The notes beneath the pieces were generated by a model. It ran no database searches. It saw only the letters and a program-made list of their open reading frames with translations, and was not told the DNA's origin. Source: Pseudophaeobacter sp965641885 (GTDB lineage Bacteria > Pseudomonadota > Alphaproteobacteria > Rhodobacterales > Rhodobacteraceae). Taken from it: 64,000 nucleotides of DNA. Positions 1-8,646 of this stretch are shown piece by piece (position 1 is the first letter of the stretch; the number at the start of each line of letters is the position of its first letter). The DNA is taken from positions 3,224,001 to 3,288,000 of the forward strand of contig OZ282574.1 of the NCBI GenBank assembly GCA_965641885.1, read 5' to 3'. The translations under genes and the position numbers were made by a program.

Positions 1-972
1 ACCTCAATCTCGGGTCAGGGCTCACTGGCGGAAACCCATGCCAATTGCCTCGGCGTGGTGGGCTCCAATGGCGGCACCGATGAAACCTGGGAGATGATGC
101 AGGCGGCCGATCTGGTGATCTTTATGGGCTGTCGCGCAGGCTCTACCACCACCTCGCGCTGGGAGGCCCCGCTGCCCGGCACCCGCGTTGTGCATTTCGA
201 CAATGACCCGATGGTGATTGGCGCCAATTACCGCACCGAAGTGGGCGTGGTGGGGGATCTGCGTCTGGCTCTGGCCGAGGTCAACGCAGTGTTGGACCAG
301 CGCGCTCAGGGTGCCGGTACCTTTGGCGGCGCCGCCGCAATTGCCGATATCAAGACGCGCAAGTTTGAAAAATTCCGCCATCTGGCACAAAGCACCGAGG
401 CACCGATCCGCCCCGAACGGGTGGTGGATGCGCTGATGAAGGTGCTGCCGCCGGATGCGACTGTGGTCTCAGATCCCGGTACCAGCTGCCCCTATTTTTC
501 GGCCTATTATCAGCTGCAGCAACCGGGGCGCTACTTCATCACCAACCGGGCACATGGCGCCCTTGGCTATGCGCTCTCGGCGTCACTGGGGGCTTGGTAT
601 GGCCGACCTGCGTCAAAAACCGTGGCGCTGATGGGCGACGGCTCCTTTGGCTTTACGGTGGGCGAGCTGGAAACCGTTTGCCGCAGCCGTGCCCCCATCA
701 CCTTTGTGGTGTTTTCCAATGCCAGTTTCGGCTGGATCAAGGCCAGCCAGTTTGCCGACAAAGACGCGCGCTATTACAATGTGGACTTCAACCGCACCGA
801 CCACGCCGCCATTGCCGCTGCCTACGGCGTCAAAAGCTGGCGGGTGGAAAACCCCGATGATCTTGAGCGCGTCTTGCGCCAAGCCGTACACCATGACGGC
901 CCCACTCTGGTGGATGTCGTCTGCCAGGCGCTGGAAGAAAGCAACGCCCCGGTCCGGCGCTGGATGGGGTGA
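1..972 (+). CDS. Thiamine-diphosphate-dependent enzyme, acetolactate-synthase-like (5' truncated)
   Basis: The reading frame is open from the first base, so the N-terminal pyrimidine-binding domain lies outside the window; at least 323 residues are visible. The middle part resembles the central DHS/FAD-like domain of this superfamily (sequence TDETWEMM followed by a Rossmann-like strand LVIFMGCRAG). The C-terminal part carries the diphosphate-binding motif GDGSFGFTVGELETVCR followed about 20 residues later by the asparagine of FSNASFGW, the classical GDG...N signature. The family includes acetolactate synthase, sulfopyruvate decarboxylase and benzoylformate decarboxylase; the substrate cannot be told here. 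A GC-rich hairpin follows the stop. The neighbouring LysR gene is convergent, so an operon with the downstream oxidoreductase is unlikely. Confidence 0.85.
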   Translation, partial: TSISGQGSLAETHANCLGVVGSNGGTDETWEMMQAADLVIFMGCRAGSTTTSRWEAPLPGTRVVHFDNDPMVIGANYRTEVGVVGDLRLALAEVNAVLDQRAQGAGTFGGAAAIADIKTRKFEKFRHLAQSTEAPIRPERVVDALMKVLPPDATVVSDPGTSCPYFSAYYQLQQPGRYFITNRAHGALGYALSASLGAWYGRPASKTVALMGDGSFGFTVGELETVCRSRAPITFVVFSNASFGWIKASQFADKDARYYNVDFNRTDHAAIAAAYGVKSWRVENPDDLERVLRQAVHHDGPTLVDVVCQALEESNAPVRRWMG

Positions 973-1285
973 GGCCCGTCTCGGAAAGGCTCTGGGAGAG
1001 CCTTTCAGGACCGAACGGGCGGAGCCCTGAGCATATTGCCGAACGGACGGCGCCATAGACGCATTGCCGAACGGGCAGAATGCAGCCTGTCGTAACCCCA
1101 GACACACAAGCTCTCAATCTAAGGCCCGAAACTCGGTTCCGCAGCACCATCAACAAAGAGCGCCGACCGCGCCGCGCGTCAGCGCGGCGCCATTTCCATG
1201 GGGGGCCGGGCCCAAGGGGATCCGGGCAATCTCTGATTGCCTTGATCCGCGCGGGAGCGCCCCCCTCGTCCCCTCTCGCACATGC
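973..1285. other. Intergenic region with repeats and a nested GC-rich stem
   Basis: This gap between convergent genes has no convincing coding sequence. It contains three copies of ccgaacgg (1011-1018, 1039-1046, 1067-1074), the latter two within an attgccgaacgg unit. It also has a small hairpin at 1171-1188 (gccgcgc/gcgcggc). A nested structure spans 1200-1265: an outer G run at 1200-1205 faces a C run at 1260-1265, ggatc at 1218-1222 faces gatcc at 1244-1248, and ggcaatc at 1225-1231 faces gattgcc at 1235-1241. The role is unknown; it could be a shared 3' end or a dispersed structured repeat. Confidence 0.5.
984..1006 (+). terminator. Hairpin after the thiamine-diphosphate enzyme gene
   Basis: A perfect 10-bp inverted repeat (gaaaggctct / agagcctttc) with a 3-base loop begins 12 bases after the stop codon. 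There is no long T tract, so it may be an RNA-stabilising or Rho-assisted 3' end rather than a strong intrinsic terminator. Confidence 0.5.
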
Positions 1286-2182
1286 TCAGGGGGCGCAATA
1301 GGGCTCCAACTCCAGCTTCAGCAGCGCCAGAAATTCCTGCCCGATCGAAGACAAGGGGCGCGAGGTTGAGGTAATCACCGCCATCTCCATCAGGATCTGT
1401 GGGCGAAACGGTCGGGTGATAAAGCCGCCTTCACGGTCAAAATCCAGCACAAACGGGTCCAGAATTGCCACCCCCATGCCCTCTTTCACAAAGCTCAGCA
1501 AGTTTTTAAACAGCTGCGCATGCACCCGCGTCTTCAACGGAATGCCCGCCTGTAAAAACGCTTCACGCGTACGCCGATGCGTCATGTGATCCGGCCCCAT
1601 GACCAGAAACGGAGCCCCCTCCAACAGCGCGGGCGTCAGCACCTCATGGCGCGCCAGTGGGCTGTCTTCGGGCATAGCCACACGGGTCTCCACCCTGATC
1701 GGATGCGCCTGCAACCCGTCATGCAGCAGCGGCGTCTCACAAATGCCGATCTCAAACAGCCCCGACATCACCCACTCCTGAATTTTGGCGGAATACTGCG
1801 ACTGAAAGGAGATCGACATATCCGGGCGATCCCGGGCAAAGCGGGCAATCAGTTTTGGCATAAACCCAAAGGACATTGAGTGCTGCGAGGCCACCTGCAA
1901 CTGCCCCGCCTGTTTGTTTTGCAGATCAATCACCGCCTGGGTCACATGATCAAACCCGCGCACCAGTGTGTCGATCTCACGAAACAGCAGATTTGCCTCC
2001 GGCGTTGCCCGCAGCCGCCCTCTGTCGCGCTCAAACAACTTGAACCGGGTTTGCCGCTCAAGCTGGTACAAAAGATTCGACACAGCGGGCTGTGACACCC
2101 CCAAAAGCGCTGCCGCTCCGGTGACGGTTCCGGTTTCAATGACCGCATGAAAGGCCTGCAACTGTCTAAAACGAAGGTTCAT
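1286..2182 (-). CDS. LysR-family transcriptional regulator
   Basis: The 298-residue product has the N-terminal winged helix-turn-helix of LysR regulators at about residues 1-60 (FRQLQAFHAV, then AALLGVSQPAVSNLLYQLE and LFERDRGRL) and a periplasmic-binding-protein-like effector domain over the rest, matching normal family length. Two in-frame ATG codons are possible, at 2197 and 2182; 2182 is chosen because MNLRFRQLQ is the usual LysR opening, but neither has a good ribosome site. It is divergent from the FAD dehydrogenase/TRAP genes that start about 150 bases away, so it most likely controls them and itself. The inducer is unknown. Confidence 0.93.
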   Translation of the reverse strand: MNLRFRQLQAFHAVIETGTVTGAAALLGVSQPAVSNLLYQLERQTRFKLFERDRGRLRATPEANLLFREIDTLVRGFDHVTQAVIDLQNKQAGQLQVASQHSMSFGFMPKLIARFARDRPDMSISFQSQYSAKIQEWVMSGLFEIGICETPLLHDGLQAHPIRVETRVAMPEDSPLARHEVLTPALLEGAPFLVMGPDHMTHRRTREAFLQAGIPLKTRVHAQLFKNLLSFVKEGMGVAILDPFVLDFDREGGFITRPFRPQILMEMAVITSTSRPLSSIGQEFLALLKLELEPYCAP

Positions 2183-2327
2183 ATCTAAGCATATCATTTT
2201 TTATTATGGGGTGCATCGAAGTTTATATTTGAAATGATACCTCCCGATAGGCATGGTTTCCAAAAAGAATGACGGGGACCTTCGTGAAAAACACATCTTT
2301 CAACCCAGGCAGGCGAGGCCTCTGCAG

Positions 2328-3569
2328 ATGAGCCCGCAGCACACTATCGTTGTCGGCGCGGGCATTGTCGGCGCCGCAACTGCGCTCTGGCTGAAACGCG
2401 CAGGCCATGAGGTCACGTTGATCGACAAGGGAGAGCCCGGCATGGGTGCCTCTTATGGCAATGGCTGTATTCTCGCCAGCTGCGCCATGGTTCCGGTGAC
2501 CACTCCCGGCCTGATCCCCAAGGGGCCGAAATACCTGCTGGACCCCAAATTTCCGCTGTTTATGCGTTGGGGCTACAGCCCCCGGCTTTTGCCCTGGCTG
2601 GTGAAATATCTCTCGCACGCCAATGACAGCGACACCCGCCGCATTGCAAAATCGCTCACCCATATCGTTGGCGACAGTGTTGAGCAGCATCAAGCGCTGA
2701 CTGCTGGCACCCCGGCGGCAAAATGGATCCAGGAAAGCGACTACAACTTTGCCTATAAGGACCGCGCCGCGTTTCACGCCGATTCCTATGTCTGGGAGCT
2801 GCGCCGCGAGGCCGGTTTTGTGCCCGAAATCATCGAGGGTGCCGCCGTGCAGGAACATGAGCCAATCCTGGGCTCCAACACCACTCTTTTGGCAATAAAC
2901 AAGAACCACGGCTTTATCCTGAACCCGGCCAACTACGTCAAGGATCTGGTCAAGCTGCTGGTCGAGATGGGCGGCACGTTCATTCAGGCCGAGGTGAAGG
3001 ATTTTGACCTCTCTGGCGGGCGCATATCCGGCGTAGAGACCGATCAGGGACGCTTTGCCTGCGATCAGGCCGTCATCTCTGCTGGCATCTGGTCCAAACC
3101 CCTGATGGATAAACTGGGGCTGAAGGTGCCGCTGGAGGCTGAGCGCGGCTATCACATCGTCTTTAAATCCCCAAATATCCGCCCCCGCTACCCGATGATG
3201 GTGGCGGCCGGAAAATTCGTAGCGACACCTATGGATCAGGGGCTACGCTGCGCAGGTGTGGTCGAATTTGGCGGCTTGGACGAAACCCCTTCAAAGGCGC
3301 CATTAGCCCTGTTACGCCGCACCATCGCAGAGACCTTTCCGCAGATGCAGGCCGCAGAAGAGGAAGAATGGCTCGGATTTCGCCCTGCCCCCTCAGATAG
3401 CCTGCCACTGATTGGCGAGGTTGGACAGACCGGCGTCTATACCGCCTTTGGTCATCATCACATTGGCCTGACAGGCGGTGCAAAAACCGGCAGAATGGTC
3501 GCGGGCCTGATCACCGGCCAGCCGATGAACCTAGATATGCGTCCGTTCGAGCCAGATCGCTTCGCCTGA
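2328..3569 (+). CDS. FAD-dependent D-amino-acid dehydrogenase/oxidase-like protein
   Basis: A 413-residue DAO-family flavoprotein. The N-terminus has the dinucleotide-binding signature VVGAGIVGAATALWLKRAG followed by an acidic strand end (TLID), and the C-terminus has the GHHHIGLTGGAKTGR segment typical of the DadA branch. It should oxidise an amino or imino compound, passing electrons to flavin and then the respiratory chain. The ATG at 2328 is preferred to an earlier in-frame one at 2253, because the added 25 residues are charged and unlike the family N-terminus. It heads a rightward gene set with a TRAP importer, suggesting that the imported solute, or a product of it, is its substrate. 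The divergent LysR gene probably regulates it. Confidence 0.88.
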   Translation: MSPQHTIVVGAGIVGAATALWLKRAGHEVTLIDKGEPGMGASYGNGCILASCAMVPVTTPGLIPKGPKYLLDPKFPLFMRWGYSPRLLPWLVKYLSHANDSDTRRIAKSLTHIVGDSVEQHQALTAGTPAAKWIQESDYNFAYKDRAAFHADSYVWELRREAGFVPEIIEGAAVQEHEPILGSNTTLLAINKNHGFILNPANYVKDLVKLLVEMGGTFIQAEVKDFDLSGGRISGVETDQGRFACDQAVISAGIWSKPLMDKLGLKVPLEAERGYHIVFKSPNIRPRYPMMVAAGKFVATPMDQGLRCAGVVEFGGLDETPSKAPLALLRRTIAETFPQMQAAEEEEWLGFRPAPSDSLPLIGEVGQTGVYTAFGHHHIGLTGGAKTGRMVAGLITGQPMNLDMRPFEPDRFA

Positions 3570-3651
3570 AGGTGCCCAAGACAAAACGACGATAAACCGA
3601 CAAAACGAAAAACTCAAAAACAACAAAAAACCAAACTCCAGGGAGACTATC

Positions 3652-4632
3652 ATGACTGCCAATACACCCATCAAAATGGCCTTTACCGCCTCTGCACTGG
3701 CGCTTGCCGCCACCACGGCTTCGGCAGAGAGCTGGGATATGCCCATGGCCTATGCCGCGACCAACTTCCATTCCGAAATGGGCGTGGTGTTTGCGGACAA
3801 GGTACGGGACTACACCGGCGGCGACATCGACATCACCGTGCATGCCGGCGGCTCTCTGTTCAAAGGCGGTGAGATCAAGCGTGCGGTTCAGACCGGTCAG
3901 GCCCCGATTGGCGAGCGCTTCATGTCTGCCCATGCCAATGAGGCACCTTTGCTCGGCTGGGACAACCTGCCCTTTGTTGCTACCACCTATGCAGACAACG
4001 AAAAGCTGTGGCACGCCGCCAAGGATAAGGTGAATGGCCAGCTCTCCGACCTCAACCTGGTGGCGCTTTATACCTGCCCATGGCCGGGTCAGGGCTTTTA
4101 TTTCAACAAAGAAGTGACCTCGTCCGGTGACACCCAGGGCATCAAATTCCGCAGCTACAACACGGCCACTGCCACCTTTGCTGAAAAGCTGGGCATGATC
4201 CCGGTTCAGGTCGAAGCCGCCGAGCTGAGCCAGGCGCTGGCAACCGGCGTGGCCGAAGCCTTTATCTCCTCCGGCTCCACCGGCTATGACCGCAAGGTCT
4301 GGGAGCATCTGAGCCACTACTACAAGGTCAATGCCTGGCTGCCGCGCAACTATGTCATGGTCAACAAGCAGGTCTGGGAAGGCCTGAGCGCCGAGACCCA
4401 GGGCCAGGTACAAAAAGCCGCCGATGAAACCGGTTCTGCCTGCTCTGCCAAATCCGAAGAGCTGGCCAACTGGTATTTTGAACAACTCTCTGGCAACGGC
4501 ATGGAAGTGACCGATGCGGGCCCCGAGTTCCTGGCGGAACTGAAGGAAATCGGCACCAAGATGACCGCCGACTGGCTCGAAGCTGCGGGCGATGACGGCA
4601 AAGCCATCCTGGACGCCTATAACGCAAACTGA
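3652..4632 (+). CDS. dctP: TRAP transporter solute-binding protein (DctP type)
   Basis: The 326-residue protein starts with a Sec signal peptide (hydrophobic stretch followed by TASA, likely cleaved before ESWDMP). It continues as a DctP-family periplasmic receptor, including the usual segment with the carboxylate-binding arginine (IKFRSYNTATATFAEKLG). It captures a small organic anion in the periplasm and hands it to the DctQM permease encoded next. The start is supported by agggag a few bases upstream. An A-rich leader of about 80 bases separates it from the oxidoreductase gene. A hairpin downstream probably raises its expression over the permease genes. Confidence 0.93.
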   Translation: MTANTPIKMAFTASALALAATTASAESWDMPMAYAATNFHSEMGVVFADKVRDYTGGDIDITVHAGGSLFKGGEIKRAVQTGQAPIGERFMSAHANEAPLLGWDNLPFVATTYADNEKLWHAAKDKVNGQLSDLNLVALYTCPWPGQGFYFNKEVTSSGDTQGIKFRSYNTATATFAEKLGMIPVQVEAAELSQALATGVAEAFISSGSTGYDRKVWEHLSHYYKVNAWLPRNYVMVNKQVWEGLSAETQGQVQKAADETGSACSAKSEELANWYFEQLSGNGMEVTDAGPEFLAELKEIGTKMTADWLEAAGDDGKAILDAYNAN

Positions 4633-4666
4633 TCCCAACCACTCAGCTGGCGGCTCCTGTTCTTTA

Positions 4667-4686
4667 TGACGGGGGCCGTCATTTTT
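4667..4686 (+). terminator. Intercistronic hairpin with T run between dctP and dctQ
   Basis: tgacgg/ccgtca forms a 6-bp stem with a GGG loop and is followed by five T residues. It lies 34 bases after the dctP stop and 24 bases before dctQ, so it is best read as a partial terminator or attenuator that lowers permease expression. Confidence 0.6.
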
Positions 4687-4709
4687 CCAAAATTCTCGGG
4701 GGATGGCCT

Positions 4710-5423
4710 ATGCGTGACTGGCAACCTTTTCTGGGCCTGCCGCTCTGGGCGTGGCTTTTTGTTTTACCCACCATTTTGGCGCTGGCCTGCCTTGTCGCCC
4801 CAGAGCCTTTGGGCCGCGCGCTGCAGCCTTTCCAACGTCTGCTTGACCGAATTTATCTTTTTTCCGGCGTTCTGGCCTCGGTCTTTATGGTGACAATCCT
4901 GCTGCTCATCGTGGCGCAAATGGTCGCCCGCTGGAGCAGCCTGACCTTTCCCGGATCAACCGAATACGCAGGCTACGCTATGGCTGCGACCTCCTTTTTC
5001 GCACTGGCGCATGCGCTGACACGCGGCGCACATATCCGGGTGTCGATCTTCCTCAATATGGGGCATCATTTTGGCCTGTGGCTGGATGCTTTTGCCATGT
5101 GGATTGCGGCCATAACCGCCACATATTTTGCCCGTTTTGCCATCAAAACCAACATCATGTCCGAAGTTCTCAATGATCGCACCCAGGGTCAGGATTTCAC
5201 CCCTGAATGGCTGCTGTCGTTTTTCGCCATGTTCGCCACCGCGCCAAGCGAGTGGGGCAAGCTCTGGGCCGAGACCGGGCCCGACTGGGTCTACACGCCC
5301 GTCTGGCTGCCGCAATTGCCCATGTCCATTGGCACGGTGCTGCTGGCGCTGGCGCTGTGGGATTATCTTTGCCGTCTGCTGATCACCCGCCGGGCCAGCA
5401 TTACTTCGGAGGCCGTGGAATAA
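4710..5423 (+). CDS. dctQ: TRAP transporter small permease subunit (DctQ type)
   Basis: The product has 237 residues with hydrophobic segments starting near residues 8, 50, 90 and 125 and another near the C-terminus. This fits the four-helix DctQ fold with an extra N-terminal helix; it is longer than the usual 160-200 residues. The segment STEYAGYAMAATSFFALAHALTRGAHIRV is the typical DctQ core (E..GY......AL..G.HIRV). It forms the small integral-membrane subunit that joins the large DctM channel. Its stop codon overlaps the DctM start (TAATG). Confidence 0.9.
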   Translation: MRDWQPFLGLPLWAWLFVLPTILALACLVAPEPLGRALQPFQRLLDRIYLFSGVLASVFMVTILLLIVAQMVARWSSLTFPGSTEYAGYAMAATSFFALAHALTRGAHIRVSIFLNMGHHFGLWLDAFAMWIAAITATYFARFAIKTNIMSEVLNDRTQGQDFTPEWLLSFFAMFATAPSEWGKLWAETGPDWVYTPVWLPQLPMSIGTVLLALALWDYLCRLLITRRASITSEAVE

Positions 5424-6739
5424 TGGGCGAGATTTATACAACCCTCATCTTTGTCTTTGTGCTGTTTGCCCTGCTGGGCAGTTCGGTCTGGATTGGTTTG
5501 GCGCTGATGGGCGTGGCCTGGTTTGGCATGGAGCTGTTCACCACACGGCCCGCCGGGGACGCCATGATCACCACCATCTGGACCGGGGCCTCGAGCTGGA
5601 CGCTGACCGCGCTGCCGCTGTTCATCTGGATGGGCGAGATCCTCTATCGAACCCGCCTGTCGCAGGACATGTTTCGCGGCCTGGCCCCCTGGATGCGCTG
5701 GCTGCCGGGTGGACTTTTGCACACCAATATTGCCGGCTGTACCATCTTTGCTGCCGTCTCTGGCTCCTCGGCCGCGACGCTGACCACGGTCGGCAAGATG
5801 TCGATCCCCGAGCTGCGCAAACGCGGCTACCCGGAATATATGATCGTCGGCACCCTAGCGGGTGCGGCCACGCTGGGGCTGATGATCCCGCCTTCGCTGA
5901 CGCTGATCGTCTACGGCGTGTCGATCAATGAATCGATTACCAAGCTCTTCATGGCCGGCATTTTTCCCGGTCTGGTACTCGCCAGCCTGTTCATGGCCTA
6001 TATCATGGGCTGGCACTTCTTGGCCAAGGATCAGCGCCCCGAACCAGAACCTGCGATGAGCTTTGGTGAGATGCTGTCAGAGAGTCGCTTTTTGATCCCG
6101 GTTCTGATGTTGGTCACTGTGGTGATCGGATCGATGTATCTGGGCCTCGCCACCGCCACCGAAGCCGCAGCCGTCGGCGTTCTGGGCGCGCTGACACTGG
6201 CGCTGCTTCAGGGCTCGCTTGGCTGGGCCACCTTTTGCGAGTCGCTCATGGGGGCAACCCGCACCTCGGCCATGATTGCGCTGATCCTGATGGGGGCCTC
6301 ATTCCTGTCGCTGGCCATGGGCTTTACCGGCCTGCCCCGCGCGCTTGCGGCCTGGATTGATCAGATGAACCTGTCGCCGCTGGTGCTGATCATTGCCCTG
6401 ACCCTGTTTTACGTGGTGCTGGGCATGTTCCTTGACGGAATTTCCTCTGTGGTGCTGACCATGGCCATAGTGGAGCCAATGATCCGTCAGGCCGGTATTG
6501 ATGTCATCTGGTTTGGTATCTTCATCGTTGTGGTGGTCGAGATGGCCCAGGTGACGCCACCGATCGGGTTTAACCTTTTTGTGCTGCAAAGCATGACCCG
6601 CCACGAGATCTCTTATATCGCCAAGACCGCCATTCCCATGGTTGGGCTGATGCTGTTGATGGTAGTGATCCTTGTGGCCTGGCCCGAGCTTGCCACTTGG
6701 TTGCCCAATAACCTGCGCAGTGGGCCGTCAGGTGGATAG
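5423..6739 (+). CDS. dctM: TRAP transporter large permease subunit (DctM type)
   Basis: A 438-residue, highly hydrophobic protein of the DctM family, with the conserved stretches AAVSGSSAATLTTVGKMSIPE and GLMIPPSLTLIVYG. It is the ion-coupled channel of the TRAP importer. The ATG at 5423 overlaps the dctQ stop, which indicates translational coupling; an open frame upstream runs through dctQ and is not part of the gene. It works with the DctP and DctQ proteins encoded directly upstream. Confidence 0.94.
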   Translation: MGEIYTTLIFVFVLFALLGSSVWIGLALMGVAWFGMELFTTRPAGDAMITTIWTGASSWTLTALPLFIWMGEILYRTRLSQDMFRGLAPWMRWLPGGLLHTNIAGCTIFAAVSGSSAATLTTVGKMSIPELRKRGYPEYMIVGTLAGAATLGLMIPPSLTLIVYGVSINESITKLFMAGIFPGLVLASLFMAYIMGWHFLAKDQRPEPEPAMSFGEMLSESRFLIPVLMLVTVVIGSMYLGLATATEAAAVGVLGALTLALLQGSLGWATFCESLMGATRTSAMIALILMGASFLSLAMGFTGLPRALAAWIDQMNLSPLVLIIALTLFYVVLGMFLDGISSVVLTMAIVEPMIRQAGIDVIWFGIFIVVVVEMAQVTPPIGFNLFVLQSMTRHEISYIAKTAIPMVGLMLLMVVILVAWPELATWLPNNLRSGPSGG

Positions 6740-6762
6740 ATCAGGCGGATAGAGATGTCCGC

Positions 6763-7698
6763 ATGATCGCCTTGCTGACTTTTGTCGCCCGTCATGGACG
6801 GGCGGCGATGGTTCTGGGATTGCTGGCGGGGTTTGCCCTGCCGCAGCTGGCCATATTGCTAAAACCCTGGCTGCCGGAAATGGTGGCCGGGCTGTTGTTT
6901 CTTACCGCCTTTCGCATCGGAGCCAGGCGGGCGCTGGGGGGCCTGCACGATGGTCTCTCCAGCCTCAAGGCAGTGGTCGTGTTGCAAATGGGACTGCCCC
7001 TGCTGGCGCTGAGCTGTTTTTACGGGCTTGGGCTGCTTGCCACCCCCTTAGCGGTTGCGATTATCCTGATGCTCTCGGCGCCCTCGCTGACCGGTGGTCC
7101 CAATATAACCCTGTTGCTGGGCCACGCCCCAGAGCCCGCGTTCCGTTTGATGATCCTTGGCACGGCCCTGATGCCCCTGACCGTTCTGCCGGTGCTGTTG
7201 CTGTTGCCCGCGCTTGGCGACCTAACGCAGGTCCTTGTGGCGTCGCTTCGCCTGACCGCAACCATTGCTGTCACCGTTGGCCTCGCCTTTGCCTGCCGTC
7301 ACTGGTTTGCCCGCAATCTGACAGAGCGCTCGGCCATCGCGGTGGACGGGGTGACCATTCTGGCGCTGGCCGTGATTGTGATTGGCTTGATGGCAGCCCT
7401 TGGCCCGGCGCTAAACAGCGCGCCCTGGCTGGTGGCGCAATGGATGGTGGTGGCTTTGGTCGCCAATTTCGGATTGCAATACGCCTGCTTTCGCTGGCTC
7501 ATGTGGCGTGGCGCAAAGCCCCTTGCCGTGCCAACAGCCGTGGTCGCGGGCAATCGCAACTTTGCTCTGTTCCTCATCGCCCTGCCTGCCAGCACCACCG
7601 ATCCCTTGCTGATTTTTCTCGGCTGCTATCAGGTGCCGATGTATCTGACCGCGCTGGTGATGCACCGGATCTATGCCAAAGCCCTGCCCACCGATTGA
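6763..7698 (+). CDS. Polytopic membrane protein, SBF/bile-acid-symporter-like
   Basis: The product has 311 residues and about nine to ten hydrophobic segments, with short loops carrying NITLLLGHAPEP and AVVAGNRNFALFLIALP. The GNRNFAL segment and the overall layout resemble the SBF (sodium/bile acid symporter) fold, in which a Gly-Asn-rich break occurs in a late helix. It starts 23 bases after dctM in the same direction, so it is likely the last gene of that operon and may be a second route, or an exporter, for the same class of anion. Family assignment is by pattern only. Confidence 0.7.
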   Translation: MIALLTFVARHGRAAMVLGLLAGFALPQLAILLKPWLPEMVAGLLFLTAFRIGARRALGGLHDGLSSLKAVVVLQMGLPLLALSCFYGLGLLATPLAVAIILMLSAPSLTGGPNITLLLGHAPEPAFRLMILGTALMPLTVLPVLLLLPALGDLTQVLVASLRLTATIAVTVGLAFACRHWFARNLTERSAIAVDGVTILALAVIVIGLMAALGPALNSAPWLVAQWMVVALVANFGLQYACFRWLMWRGAKPLAVPTAVVAGNRNFALFLIALPASTTDPLLIFLGCYQVPMYLTALVMHRIYAKALPTD

Positions 7699-7761
7699 TC
7701 CCCTAAAAGGCCAGACCCAAACAGGTTCGTGCTCAAGAAAAGCAATGCGGCACTATTGGCC

Positions 7762-8541
7762 TCAGCTGGGAAAGATCCGCGCCATTTCGCTGTCAAACCG
7801 CTCCCAGCTCAGCACGGCGCGGTTGCCGGCCAGGCCGTGATAATAGGACCTGCCACTGGCGGTGGGCAGACCGGCCCAGATCTTGGCCAAGTTATGCATA
7901 AAGTCCTTGCGGTCCATCTCCTGTGCCATCACCGCACTTAGCCCCGCCTCTTCAAGCAGCTGATGCGCCAGACGGTCCTGCATTTTTGGCGAGAACAAAT
8001 CGCCGCGTTTGGCGCCAACATGTCTGGCCAGACGCCGCAGGGTCGCCGGGATGAATTGATAGCGCCCAATGGCGTGCTGCTGGCCCGGAGTACGTGCGAT
8101 CCAGTCATAGACTTCGCCCAGCGTCATAGCGGTTGGCCGCTTACCCGGTTTGATCGTGGCGGCATACTGCACTGCATCATACTGCGCGCTGCCTGCCTCG
8201 GCGCTGGCAATCAGTTGCATCAACTTTTGCACTGCCCCCTTGGCCACCCCACGCGGCATCGCCCGGAACAGGCTGGTGCCACTGCGGCCGGTAAAGAGGC
8301 TGGCAAGGCTGGTCTGCACCGCTTCCATTTCGGCCTCAAGCCCCTGAGACGCAGGCACGGCCTCCAACACCGAGGTGGGGGCATGGCGCACCAGCATCGG
8401 CTGCGCTGCAGAAGTGCCCTGTTTGAAAAAGCCCTCATTCACGATGGAAAACTGCTCTGCCGCAGCAAGAGGCAGCAGTGGCATCGCAATAGCAGCCATG
8501 CTCAACGAGGTGAGGGTCAGAAACCTTCTGGATTTGCTCAT
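7762..8541 (-). CDS. Exported muramidase/lysozyme-like protein
   Basis: The 259-residue protein begins with a signal peptide (KSRRFLTLTSLSMAAIAMPLLPLAAA), so it acts in the periplasm or outside the cell. From about residue 125 the pattern LIASAEAG...YDAVQYAA...MTLGEVYDWIART...HAIGRYQFIPATL matches phage/prophage-type muramidases of the P53/GH104 kind, in which E of the SAEAG segment is the likely catalytic acid. The start at 8541 (MSKSRRF) is preferred over an upstream ATG at 8577 because it places the signal peptide at the N-terminus. It stands between a convergent transporter gene and a co-directional HAD gene. No other phage gene is adjacent, so it is more likely a cell-wall enzyme than phage remnant. 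Confidence 0.75.
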   Translation of the reverse strand: MSKSRRFLTLTSLSMAAIAMPLLPLAAAEQFSIVNEGFFKQGTSAAQPMLVRHAPTSVLEAVPASQGLEAEMEAVQTSLASLFTGRSGTSLFRAMPRGVAKGAVQKLMQLIASAEAGSAQYDAVQYAATIKPGKRPTAMTLGEVYDWIARTPGQQHAIGRYQFIPATLRRLARHVGAKRGDLFSPKMQDRLAHQLLEEAGLSAVMAQEMDRKDFMHNLAKIWAGLPTASGRSYYHGLAGNRAVLSWERFDSEMARIFPS

Positions 8542-8646
8542 ATCAGCCTTCTGTCTGAATCCGCAGAGAGCCTGCATGTTATCCAGACAGAATTGACATT
8601 TCCTTTACCGAGGTCATGGGTAAGTTTAGGCGACTGTAGCGCCGCC

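Noticed and set aside
2253..2327. Longer N-terminus for the FAD dehydrogenase
   Set aside because: The added residues are charged, unlike the family, and would push the nucleotide-binding strand away from the N-terminus.
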